64,000 nucleotides of DNA from Kitasatospora arboriphila (lineage in GTDB: Bacteria; Actinomycetota; Actinomycetes; Mycobacteriales; Mycobacteriaceae), in NCBI RefSeq assembly GCF_000717275.1, contig NZ_JNYV01000003.1, positions 434,001 to 498,000 on the forward strand, in the 5' to 3' direction. Of the stretch, positions 33,734-42,057 are shown piece after piece. Position 1 is the stretch's first letter, and every line of letters starts with the position of its first letter. The notes under the pieces are model-generated. The model saw only the letters and a program-made list of their open reading frames with translations, made no database searches and was not told the origin of the DNA. The position numbers and the translations under genes were made by a program.

Positions 33734-34318
33734 TCAGTTCGGCGCCGGACTGAAGATCCGGCGCGCGGACTCGCGAACGATCGATCTGCGGTGATCGACG
33801 ACAGCGGGGGAGACATCGGCATGGCCGTCTGACCCCGGGGTGGTGACCCAGCTCGACACCAGCCCGAAGATGATCGTCAGCACCTCTTCCGGATCCCAGT
33901 GCGGCTCGATCTGCCCCGCTTGTTGCGCGGCACGGATGGCGTCGATCCGGATGCGCCATCGCGGATCGGATGTCGCGAGCTCACGCAGTCGCGGCGCGCG
34001 GCCCTCGAGTTGGCCCCACAACAGCAATCGCTGGGTCTGGGGTCTGGCGACGAGGTCGTCGAAAAGGGCCACCACATAGGCGGGCACATCCTCGGCGTCA
34101 AACGGGACCGCATCGAGGAAGCGATCGAAATCGGCGTCGAGGATCGCGTGGAACAAGGCCACCTTGTCGCCGAAGTACGCGTACAGACGCTCTTTGCTGG
34201 CGCTGGCATTCGAGGCGATGCGATCGATTCTGGCGCCGGCCAGTCCATGGACCGCGAACTCGTCTCGCGCTGCGTCGAGAATTCGCCGTTTTGTCGCCGT
34301 CACATCGGTGGGGGCCAT
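33734..34318 (-). CDS. TetR-family regulator
   Basis: A 194-residue TetR-type repressor. The DNA-binding domain is KRRILDAARDEFAVHGLAGARIDRIASNASASKERLYAYFGDK, with a C-terminal TetR_C-like helical domain. A TATGCT hexamer ends 6 nt before its ATG, so the transcript may be leaderless. A 12-bp palindrome lies between its -10 and -35. It probably represses the divergent DHA2 exporter and itself. Its stop codon directly abuts that of the convergent oxygenase. Confidence 0.86.
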   Translation of the reverse strand: MAPTDVTATKRRILDAARDEFAVHGLAGARIDRIASNASASKERLYAYFGDKVALFHAILDADFDRFLDAVPFDAEDVPAYVVALFDDLVARPQTQRLLLWGQLEGRAPRLRELATSDPRWRIRIDAIRAAQQAGQIEPHWDPEEVLTIIFGLVSSWVTTPGSDGHADVSPAVVDHRRSIVRESARRIFSPAPN

Positions 34319-34324
34319 CGATCA

Positions 34325-34379
34325 AGCATAGTCAGTCGAACTAGTTCGTTTGATTTTGGGGAGAAACGCGATTACCGTC
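34325..34379. promoter_or_regulatory. Divergent TetR/exporter promoters with 12-bp operator
   Basis: CGAACTAGTTCG (34337-34348) is a perfect palindrome. On the plus strand TTGATT (34350-34355) and TACCGT (34374-34379), 18 bp apart, precede the exporter ATG by 7 nt. On the minus strand TATGCT (34330-34325) precedes the regulator ATG by 6 nt. A repressor at the palindrome would block both, and both transcripts look leaderless. Confidence 0.65.
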
Positions 34380-34386
34380 GCTTCTC

Positions 34387-35898
34387 ATGACCACATCCCC
34401 TGTGGGTACAAACGTGCCCGAAACCGGTTCCGCCGCGATCGACCCCGGACCCGCCAATCCCAATCACCAACGCCGCTGGCTGGTGCTGGCGATCGTGGCC
34501 CTGGCCCAGCTCATGGTGGTCCTCGACAGCACGATCGTCTCGATAGCCCTGCCGGACGCCCAGGCCGATCTGGGCATCACCGACGGCGACCGCGCGTGGG
34601 TGGTCACCTCGTACGCGCTGGCCTTCGGGGCGTTGCTCCTACTCGGCGGACGCATCGCCGACTATTGGGGGCGTAAGCGCTCGTTTGTCGTGGGCATGGT
34701 CGGTTTCGCGGTGATGTCCGGCGTCGGTGGCATCGCACAGAACGGCATCGAGCTGTTCATCGCCCGCGCCGGTCAAGGTGTGTTCGCGGCGCTGGTGGCA
34801 CCTGCCGCGCTTGCGATCCTCACCACCACGTTCACCCGGGATGAAGAGCGCGCCAAGGCATTTGCTGTCTACGGTGCGATCTCCGGAGGTGGCGCGGCCA
34901 TCGGACTTCTCCTGGGTGGCGCTTTGACCCAGTATGTCGACTGGCGCTGGTGCCTGCTGGTGAACATCCCGATCGCGGTGGTCGCCATTGCCGCCGCCGT
35001 TCCCGTGGTCAAGGAGACCAAGGCGCACGGCGACACCAGTTATGACCTGCCCGGGGCGATCCTGGTCGCCGTGGGACTGGGTTCCCTCGTCTACGGTTTC
35101 ACCCGCGCCGAGCACGGTTGGCTGGAACCCGACGCCATCGGGTTCATCGTCGGCGGACTCGTTGTGCTCGCGTTGTTCGCGGTGGTGGAACACCGGTCGG
35201 CCAATCCGCTGCTGCCCCTGTCGGTTCCGTGGCACCGCAACCGTGGTTCGGCACTCATCGGTATCGCACTCGCCGGCGTCGCGCTCGTCGGGAGCACGCT
35301 GTATCTGGCCATCTACCTGCAAGCGGTTCTGGGTTTCAGTCCGATGATCGCCGGTGTCGCATGTCTGCCGATCACGGCGTTCATCGTGCTCGCGTCCGGG
35401 ATCGCCGCGAAACTGGCTGTGGCGGCGGGCCCCAAGGTCCCGATGGCCATCGGCCCGGTGGTCGCCGCCGCGGGTCTGCTGTTGCTCGCCCAGGTCGACG
35501 TGGACAGTTCGTACTGGACCGGTGTCTTCCCGGCCCTGGCCGTGTTCGGATTCGGTATGGGATTGCTGATGGTGCCGGTGCAGAACGTGGCCCTGATCGG
35601 TGTCCGTGACCATGACGCCGGCGCCGCCAGTGCACTCTCGAGCGCGGGCCTGCAGGTCGGCGCGGCACTGGGTACCGCTCTTCTGACCACGGTGTACACC
35701 TCGGCCAAAACCGATGCGTTGCCGCCGAATCCGGCCACATCCGATGCGACCGCGTTCCTCGCCGCCGAGGTGTCGGGTTACACGTCCGCGTTCGCGTGGG
35801 CCGCGGGTCTGCTGGTCCTGGTGACACCGGTGGTGCTGATCCTGACCCGGGTCGAGAAGCACGACCTGCCTGCCCAGGGCGCGGTCCACATGGGCTGA
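34387..35898 (+). CDS. DHA2-family MFS exporter
   Basis: A 503-residue transporter with 14 hydrophobic segments. Helix 1 carries VALAQLMVVLDSTIVSIALPDAQ. Motif A is GGRIADYWGRKRSFVVGM and motif C is SGGGAAIGLLLGGALTQYVDWRWCLLVNIPIAV, both usual for the EmrB/QacA group. It is controlled by the divergent TetR through the palindrome between them. It is separate in sequence from the exporter beside soxR. It might export the product of the neighbouring oxygenase or be a general drug pump; position alone supports the former. Confidence 0.88.
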   Translation: MTTSPVGTNVPETGSAAIDPGPANPNHQRRWLVLAIVALAQLMVVLDSTIVSIALPDAQADLGITDGDRAWVVTSYALAFGALLLLGGRIADYWGRKRSFVVGMVGFAVMSGVGGIAQNGIELFIARAGQGVFAALVAPAALAILTTTFTRDEERAKAFAVYGAISGGGAAIGLLLGGALTQYVDWRWCLLVNIPIAVVAIAAAVPVVKETKAHGDTSYDLPGAILVAVGLGSLVYGFTRAEHGWLEPDAIGFIVGGLVVLALFAVVEHRSANPLLPLSVPWHRNRGSALIGIALAGVALVGSTLYLAIYLQAVLGFSPMIAGVACLPITAFIVLASGIAAKLAVAAGPKVPMAIGPVVAAAGLLLLAQVDVDSSYWTGVFPALAVFGFGMGLLMVPVQNVALIGVRDHDAGAASALSSAGLQVGAALGTALLTTVYTSAKTDALPPNPATSDATAFLAAEVSGYTSAFAWAAGLLVLVTPVVLILTRVEKHDLPAQGAVHMG

Positions 35899-35910
35899 CG
35901 CCCGACCTCG

Positions 35911-38058
35911 TCAGACGGGGGAGACGGTCACGGGCACGCCGTTGAGTACGGCGTTGCCCGAGACCGCATCCAGCAACTGCGGGTCGGTCACGTCGTTGGC
36001 GCTCGGTGCGTCGATGAGACCGGCCACCGCCAGTTGCACACCGCTGCGGTTCTGGCCGAAGCCGTGGGGCAGGCTGACGACACCCGGCATGATGTCCTCG
36101 GTCTCGGCGACCGTGACCGTGGTGCTTCCGGCGCGTGAGCGCAGCACAGCCTTGTCGCCGGCACACAGTCCACTGTGCGCCAGGTCTTTGGGGTGCATCA
36201 GAAGGTGGTGGCGCTCTTGCCCTTTGGACAGTCTTTCGGAATTGTGCATCCATGAGTTGTTCGATCGGAGATGCCGCCGTCCGATCAGCAGCAGTTCGCC
36301 GTCGTGTGTTCCCACGAGGTGGCTGTGGACCCTCTCGAGATCGTCCACGATCAGCGAAGGAGCGACGTTCACCGTTTTGGACTTCGCCACCAGTTTGCGT
36401 CGGAGGCCGGGACGCAACGGCCCGAGGTCGCGACCCGACGGCGACTTCAGGAGGTCGCGCATCGTGAGATCACCGGGCCCGGTGCGCAGCAGCAACGCGA
36501 TCAACATCTTCGGGGTCGCATGGATGCGAGCCGACGATGTGGCCGCGGCGGGGACCGCGCGAATCCGCTCACGCAGGCTTCGCTTGGTGGTGCGTGCCCG
36601 CCCGAGCGCAAGGGTCAGGTCCCGGAAGATCTCCCAATCATGCTTGGCACCAGCGCTTTTCTCGACCACCGCAGGCGAGAACCGGGCGGTGTTACGGACC
36701 GCGAGCTGATGGAACACCAGGTCGTAGTGGTCTCGTTCGAGGATCATCGTCGGCGGCAGGATGATGTCGGCATGCCGCGTGGTCTCGTTGATGTAGAAGT
36801 CCAGCGAGACCATGAAGTCGAGGTTCGCGAGGGCTCCGTCGAGGCGGCTTCCGCCCGGAGTGGACGACACCGGGTTGCCGGCGAGGGTGATGAGCGTCTT
36901 GATCTGCCCGGCGCCAGGGGTGAGTATCTCGTCGGCGAGGGTGGCCACCGGCAATTCGCCGCCGAACTCGGGCAGGTCTCGGACGCGGCTGCGCCACTTG
37001 TCGAAATGCCCACGACCGCTAAGCTTTCGGGCCACGAGGTCGATCTCGGGATCGGTCAGGAGAGATCCGCCCACGCGGTCGAGGTTGCCGGTGACAGCGT
37101 TGATCGCCTGGATCGCCCACTGGCACACGGTGCCGAACTGCTGGGTCGACACACCCATCCGGCCGTACGCCACGGCATGATCTGCCTCGGCAAAATCGCA
37201 GGCGATGCGACGGATCTCGCCAGGATCGATTCCGGTGATCGGTCCGGCCCACTCCGGTGTGGTGGTGGCGCACGCATCGCGTACGCCGTCCATGCCCGAC
37301 AGCGGGAGATGTTCGATGCGTGTGTTGTCCACGCCCCGCTCATGCACCAGCACATGCAGGATCGCCAGCAGCAGCGCCGCATCGGTGCCGGGCCGGACGA
37401 AGTGGTGCTCGTCGGCGATGGCGGCGGTCTCGGTGCGGCGGGGGTCGATCACCACCAGCCGACCGCCGCGACGGCGCAGGTCGCGCATGCGGTTCCGGAA
37501 GTCGGGTGCGGTCATCATCGAGCCGTTGGACACCACCGGGTTTGCGCCGAAGACCAAGAAATGATCGGTGTTGTCGAGGTCGGGAATGGGGATCTGGAGC
37601 TGATGTCCGTACATCAGATGCGCCACCAGCTGGATGGGCAGCTGGTCGGCCGATGTCGCAGAGAACATGTTCTTCGAACCCAAGGCACCGAGGAAAGACA
37701 GGCCGTGGGTCGCGAATCCTAGGCTGTGCACACTCGGATTGCCGAGGTAGAGGCCCACCGCGTCGCGTCCGTGGTCACGTTGTGTTGCCGAGATGCGTTC
37801 GGCCACAAGCGTTGTCGCTTCTTTCCAGCTGATCGGTTCCCACCCGCCGTCGGCGGTCTTGCGGACCGGGGTGCGGAGCCTGTCGGGATCGGCATGCAGA
37901 TCGGTCAGCGCTGTCGCCTTGGGACAGATGTGCCCGCGCGACAGTGGATCGTCACGGTCGCCGCGGATGTCGGTGACACGGTTGTCCTCGACGGTGACCT
38001 GCAGGCCACAGATGGCTTCGCAGAGGTTGCACACGCCGTGTGTGGTGAGGGGCAGCAT
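35911..38058 (-). CDS. Molybdopterin-dependent oxidoreductase (formate dehydrogenase/nitrate reductase-like)
   Basis: About 715 residues of the DMSO-reductase superfamily. The N-terminal [4Fe-4S] site is Cys10-x2-Cys13-x3-Cys17 and Cys45 (RGHICPKA), followed by molybdopterin domains (FLVFGANPVVSNGSM, VIDPRRTETA) and a C-terminal guanine-dinucleotide-binding domain (LLMHPKDLAHSGLCAGDKAVLRSRAG). No iron-sulfur or membrane partner subunit is adjacent, so it may be a soluble single-subunit enzyme. Substrate cannot be told; formate, nitrate or a sulfoxide/organic oxide are possible. It is the second gene after the DUF2236 gene (55-bp gap). Confidence 0.83.
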   Translation of the reverse strand: MLPLTTHGVCNLCEAICGLQVTVEDNRVTDIRGDRDDPLSRGHICPKATALTDLHADPDRLRTPVRKTADGGWEPISWKEATTLVAERISATQRDHGRDAVGLYLGNPSVHSLGFATHGLSFLGALGSKNMFSATSADQLPIQLVAHLMYGHQLQIPIPDLDNTDHFLVFGANPVVSNGSMMTAPDFRNRMRDLRRRGGRLVVIDPRRTETAAIADEHHFVRPGTDAALLLAILHVLVHERGVDNTRIEHLPLSGMDGVRDACATTTPEWAGPITGIDPGEIRRIACDFAEADHAVAYGRMGVSTQQFGTVCQWAIQAINAVTGNLDRVGGSLLTDPEIDLVARKLSGRGHFDKWRSRVRDLPEFGGELPVATLADEILTPGAGQIKTLITLAGNPVSSTPGGSRLDGALANLDFMVSLDFYINETTRHADIILPPTMILERDHYDLVFHQLAVRNTARFSPAVVEKSAGAKHDWEIFRDLTLALGRARTTKRSLRERIRAVPAAATSSARIHATPKMLIALLLRTGPGDLTMRDLLKSPSGRDLGPLRPGLRRKLVAKSKTVNVAPSLIVDDLERVHSHLVGTHDGELLLIGRRHLRSNNSWMHNSERLSKGQERHHLLMHPKDLAHSGLCAGDKAVLRSRAGSTTVTVAETEDIMPGVVSLPHGFGQNRSGVQLAVAGLIDAPSANDVTDPQLLDAVSGNAVLNGVPVTVSPV

Positions 38059-38113
38059 GCGTGCCGAGCTTAGCCCCCGACCACCGGCTTGCGGTCGCGT
38101 TCGGGACCACCGG

Positions 38114-38974
38114 TCAGAAGACACGGATGCCTAGTTTGCGGCGCGTGCGCAGTCCCGCCAGCATCAGTTGGTTGTAACCCTTGAGCATGCCGGGATTGAC
38201 CCGGTCGAAGCGGCGGTGCATGGCGATCGCCTTGCGGTAGCGGCGGTCGTCGTCCGCTGTCCAGGTGAAGCCCATCGCATCGCGGAACTCGGGCGGCAGG
38301 GCGCCCTTGGTCATGAACAAGGTGCGTTGACCGAGGACCCGCTGCATCACCACTCCGGCCCGTCCGAGGGGTCCCGGCAGAAAGCTGAGGTCGGCCAGTG
38401 ACACGAGCATCTCCCGCACCGGCGGGTCGATGGAGATCTTCTGCATCTGCTCGGCCCAGTAGGCCTCGAAGGCGGCTCGGTCGGCGGGCCACATGTCGGG
38501 ACGCACGTTGAGTGTGGTGCCGAGCCGGGCGGCATCGGCGTAGATCGCGTCGGCGGATGCGTCGCTGAGCCTGCCGTACATGAACTCGTACTGGTCGACG
38601 AAGTAGCGGAAGAGGCAGGCGGCCACCCACAGCTGCAGGTTGGGGTTGTTGGCGCTGTAGCCGACCGGGCTCTGCGGTGTCGAGGTGACCTGAGAATGGA
38701 TCGCCTGTATCGCAGTGCGGACGTACTCGGCATCGTCGTCGGTGCCCTGAATGGCGACCGCGAGGTACTGCCCGGTCGTGCGCGCTCGTTTGAACGGGTG
38801 CTTGAAGGTGCTGCCGCTGTCCACCCGGCTCTCGAGCACCCCATAGCCCACCCCTGGCAAGGACAACTGCATGATGACGTTCGCCACACCCATGGTGGAG
38901 CCGAGTGTGGTCATGAGATCGGCCGTGCGGGTTGGGTTCTTGTGCATCGTGGTGTGGCTCCAGGGCTGTGGCAT
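38114..38974 (-). CDS. DUF2236/MpaB-like oxygenase family protein
   Basis: A 286-residue protein of the MpaB/Lcp-related family. The core NLQLWVAACLFRYFVDQYEFMYGRLSDASAD, with a preceding GTDDDAEYVRTAIQAIHSQVTS, resembles the haem-binding DUF2236 domain of latex-clearing protein. It has no export signal, unlike the secreted rubber oxygenase of Gordonia, so it is probably cytoplasmic. The activity is unknown, an oxygenase or hydroxylase being likely from the family. It starts at an ATG 122 bp from the divergent MFS gene and leads the operon with the molybdopterin enzyme. Confidence 0.77.
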   Translation of the reverse strand: MPQPWSHTTMHKNPTRTADLMTTLGSTMGVANVIMQLSLPGVGYGVLESRVDSGSTFKHPFKRARTTGQYLAVAIQGTDDDAEYVRTAIQAIHSQVTSTPQSPVGYSANNPNLQLWVAACLFRYFVDQYEFMYGRLSDASADAIYADAARLGTTLNVRPDMWPADRAAFEAYWAEQMQKISIDPPVREMLVSLADLSFLPGPLGRAGVVMQRVLGQRTLFMTKGALPPEFRDAMGFTWTADDDRRYRKAIAMHRRFDRVNPGMLKGYNQLMLAGLRTRRKLGIRVF

Positions 38975-39096
38975 TGTGGTTACGCGTGTGATCAGATCGT
39001 AGACCTTTCGGCCGACTGCCGGCGCAGAACGCGGCCCGGCTTGTTCGCCGGGGCGCGGTTGGGGTCCGGTCAGGCGTCGGCGGTAACTTGGGCGGT

Positions 39097-40308
39097 GTGA
39101 AGCAGATACCCCGCGAGATCTGGGTACTGCTCAGCTCGAACTTCGTCATCGCTCTGGGTTTCGGACTCATCGCCCCGGCGCTGCCGACATTCGCCCGCAG
39201 CTTCAACGTGGGCATCACCGCTGCATCGATCATCATCTCGGCGTTCGCATTCATGCGTCTGGCCTTCGCGCCGGTGAGCGGCCGGTTGGTGCGGGTGCTG
39301 GGGGAGCGGCGGATCTATCTGGCGGGCCTGCTGATCGTCGCAGCGTCCACACTCGCGTGTGCATTCGCGCAGACCTACTGGCAACTGCTCGTCTTCCGTG
39401 GTCTCGGCGGCATCGGCTCGACGATGTTCTCGGTGTCGGCAACCGCCCTGATGATCCGGTTGGCGCCGCCCGACATCCGCGGACGTGTGTCCGGCTACTT
39501 CAGCGCCGGATTCCTCGTCGGCAACATCACCGGCCCTCTCGTGGGGAGCGCGCTGATCGGCTTCGGGCTGCGGATGCCGTTTGTCGTCTACGCCATCGCC
39601 CTGCTGGTCGCCTCTGCGGTGGTGGCCACCCAGTTGCGCGGCGTCGGCGGCCGACCGCAGCCGGGTGCGGCCGCCCAGGCGGCGATGCCGTTGCGAGAAG
39701 CGTTGCGCGATTCGGCCTACCGAGCGATTCTCGCGTCCAGTTTCACGCAGGGGTGGGCGTCGATGGGCGTGCGGGTGGCGTTGGTGCCCCTGCTCATCGT
39801 CGACGAGCTGGGTGAATCGGCGGCGATGTCCGGTGTGGTGCTGGCCATCTATTCGGCGGGCAACGTACTCGCGATCATGGTGGCCGGGAGGCTGTCGGAT
39901 TCATGGGGTCGCCGGCCGATCATGTTGCCGGGCCTGGCTCTGATGGGCGGGGCCACCGTGGTGCTCGGCTACAGCGGGAACATCTGGATCGTGGGCGGAC
40001 TCACTTTTGTCGCGGGCATCGGCTCCGGCCTCTTCGCGCCCACCCACCAGGCCGCGCTCGCCGACGTGCTGGCAGGCAGGGGCCAGGGCGGGCCTGCGTT
40101 GGCGACCTTCCAGATGACCACCGATCTGGGGTCCATCAGTGGGCCGGTCATCGCCGGGGCCATCGCCCAAACCTGGGGTTTCGGGCCGGCGTTCGCCATG
40201 ACCGGGGCGATCGCCTTCGCCGCGTTGATCGTCTGGGGCTTTGCCCGGGAGACCGCGCCCGCGCGCACCGGTGTACAGATACCGGCGAAAGAGCCGCGAC
40301 CGAACTAA
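39097..40308 (+). CDS. DHA1-type MFS transporter
   Basis: About 403 residues with twelve helices. Motif A region is [21 protein letters not shown], motif B/C region is [52 protein letters not shown], as in tetracycline/multidrug antiporters. The start is a GTG without a strong ribosome-binding site; an in-frame TTG three codons earlier is possible. It lies 10 bp upstream of the arginine deiminase gene, so the two are probably co-transcribed. No arginine/ornithine antiporter character is evident. Confidence 0.82.
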   Translation: MKQIPREIWVLLSSNFVIALGFGLIAPALPTFARSFNVGITAASIIISAFAFMRLAFAPVSGRLVRVLGERRIYLAGLLIVAASTLACAFAQTYWQLLVFRGLGGIGSTMFSVSATALMIRLAPPDIRGRVSGYFSAGFLVGNITGPLVGSALIGFGLRMPFVVYAIALLVASAVVATQLRGVGGRPQPGAAAQAAMPLREALRDSAYRAILASSFTQGWASMGVRVALVPLLIVDELGESAAMSGVVLAIYSAGNVLAIMVAGRLSDSWGRRPIMLPGLALMGGATVVLGYSGNIWIVGGLTFVAGIGSGLFAPTHQAALADVLAGRGQGGPALATFQMTTDLGSISGPVIAGAIAQTWGFGPAFAMTGAIAFAALIVWGFARETAPARTGVQIPAKEPRPN

Positions 40309-40318
40309 CGTTGACGGC

Positions 40319-41569
40319 ATGTCTGAGGAGTCCGGTCCCGAGCACCCCGAGTCGGGTGAAGGGCCAGCATTGGGTGCCAATTCCGAGGTTGGCCGACTCC
40401 GCGCCGTCATGCTGCATCGCCCTGGCGACGAATTGCGGCGACTGACCCCGCGCAACAGTGACCAACTCTTGTTCGACGGCTTGCCGTGGGTGGACCGCGC
40501 GCAGGAAGAACACGATGCCTTCGCCGAGGTGTTGCGTGGGCGTGGCGTCGAGGTGCTGCTGCTCGGTGACCTGCTCACCGAGACGATCGCGAACAGCGGC
40601 GCCGCCAGGATGCAGGGGATCGCCGCTGCGGTCAGCCCCCGCCGTCTCGGTCACCATCTGGCCCATGACCTCGCCACCGAGTTGCGCAAGTTGTCGCCGA
40701 CCGACCTGGCGGGCGTCCTGATGGCGGGGATGACCTTCGACGAGATGCCCGAGTCGGCGGCCTCGGCCCGGTCATCTCTGGTCTGGCGAATGCACCACGG
40801 GACCGAGTTCGCCATCGACCCACTGCCCAATCTGCTGTTCACCCGCGACAGCTCGTTCTGGATCGGTGACCGTTTCGCGATCACCTCCCTCGCCTTGCCG
40901 GCCCGTGTCCGCGAGACGTCGCTGACCGACCTGATCTACGCCCACCATCCACGGTTCCTCGGCGTCCGGCGTGCCTACGAATCGCACACCGCGCCGGTCG
41001 AAGGTGGTGACGTACTGCTGCTCGCACCCGGGGTGGTCGCCGTCGGTGTCGGTGAGCGCACCACTCCAGCAGGTGCGGAAGCGTTGGCGCGCAGCCTGTT
41101 CGAGGATGGTCTGGCGCACACCGTGCTCGCCGTCCCGATCGAGCAGCGCCGCGCGTCGATGCATCTGGACACGGTCTGCACCATGGTCGACACCGACGCG
41201 GTGGTGATGTACCCGGTGATCCAGGACTCTCTGTCGGCGTTCACGATCGCGATGACAGACGGCTCGGTCTCGGTGACGGGCCCCGATCCGTTTGTCGTGG
41301 CGGCGGCCGACGCCATGGGAATCGAGAAGTTACGGGTGATCGACACCGGTCTGGATGCGGTGACCGCCGAGCGTGAACAGTGGGACGACGGTAACAACAC
41401 CCTGGCCCTCGCCCCGGGTGTTGTCGTGGCGTACGACCGGAACGTGGAGACCAATCGCAGACTCGAGGATTCGGGCGTGGAGGTACTCACCATCGCGGGC
41501 AGTGAACTCGGCTCGGGACGCGGCGGTCCGCGGTGCATGTCGTGCCCGGTGTCGAGGGATCCGCTGTGA
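40319..41569 (+). CDS. arcA: Arginine deiminase
   Basis: A 416-residue guanidino-modifying enzyme converting L-arginine to L-citrulline and ammonia. N-terminal [27 protein letters not shown], the [13 protein letters not shown] region, [10 protein letters not shown] (catalytic His) and the C-terminal [10 protein letters not shown] with the nucleophilic Cys match ArcA. The ornithine transcarbamoylase and carbamate kinase of the usual arc operon are absent nearby; instead an MFS gene precedes and a short GntR gene follows. The ATG has only a weak ribosome-binding site. Confidence 0.93.
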   Translation: MSEESGPEHPESGEGPALGANSEVGRLRAVMLHRPGDELRRLTPRNSDQLLFDGLPWVDRAQEEHDAFAEVLRGRGVEVLLLGDLLTETIANSGAARMQGIAAAVSPRRLGHHLAHDLATELRKLSPTDLAGVLMAGMTFDEMPESAASARSSLVWRMHHGTEFAIDPLPNLLFTRDSSFWIGDRFAITSLALPARVRETSLTDLIYAHHPRFLGVRRAYESHTAPVEGGDVLLLAPGVVAVGVGERTTPAGAEALARSLFEDGLAHTVLAVPIEQRRASMHLDTVCTMVDTDAVVMYPVIQDSLSAFTIAMTDGSVSVTGPDPFVVAAADAMGIEKLRVIDTGLDAVTAEREQWDDGNNTLALAPGVVVAYDRNVETNRRLEDSGVEVLTIAGSELGSGRGGPRCMSCPVSRDPL

Positions 41570-41591
41570 CAAGCACAGGCGCGGTGCCGGG

Positions 41592-41951
41592 ATGATCGAA
41601 TTGTCCATTGATCCGGAATCCGACGTCGCACCGTACGAGCAGGTGCGCCGGGGCATCATCGAACTGGTCAATTCGGGCAGGCTGCTCGCCGGCAGCCGGA
41701 TTCCTACCGTCCGCGCATTGGCCGAAGAGCTCGATCTGGCCCCCAACACCGTCGCCCGGTCATACCGTGAACTCGAGGCCGAGGACGTCATCGAGACCAG
41801 AGGGCGACAGGGGTCGTTTGTGAAGGCGCACGCCGATTCCTCGGTGCAGCGGGCCGCGCAGTTGACCGTGGAGCATGTTGCCGCCCTGAGACAATTGCGT
41901 GTCGACGACACACAGATCGAGGCGCTGCTCAAGCAGGCATTGCGCAGCTAG
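41592..41951 (+). CDS. Short GntR-family regulator, YtrA type
   Basis: A 119-residue protein consisting of a GntR winged helix (APYEQVRRGIIELVNSGRLLAGSRIPTVRALAEELDLAPNTVARSYRELEAEDVIETRGRQG) and a short two-helix tail. This length and layout define the YtrA subfamily, whose members usually repress adjacent ABC transporter genes. Here none is adjacent; it follows arcA by 22 bp. It may control the MFS-arcA operon. Confidence 0.87.
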   Translation: MIELSIDPESDVAPYEQVRRGIIELVNSGRLLAGSRIPTVRALAEELDLAPNTVARSYRELEAEDVIETRGRQGSFVKAHADSSVQRAAQLTVEHVAALRQLRVDDTQIEALLKQALRS

Positions 41952-42057
41952 GGGCCATTTAGGTCGGTTGCGCACGGTGAACCCGGTGGTTACGACCAGG
42001 TAGCAAATCGGTTGTGAAAGTTGAACAATCGAGGTGAATCCTGTTCTAGTTAGGTTC

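Noticed and set aside
38114..38974. Secreted latex-clearing protein (Lcp)
   Set aside because: It lacks a Tat signal and is shorter than Lcp; only the DUF2236 core is shared.
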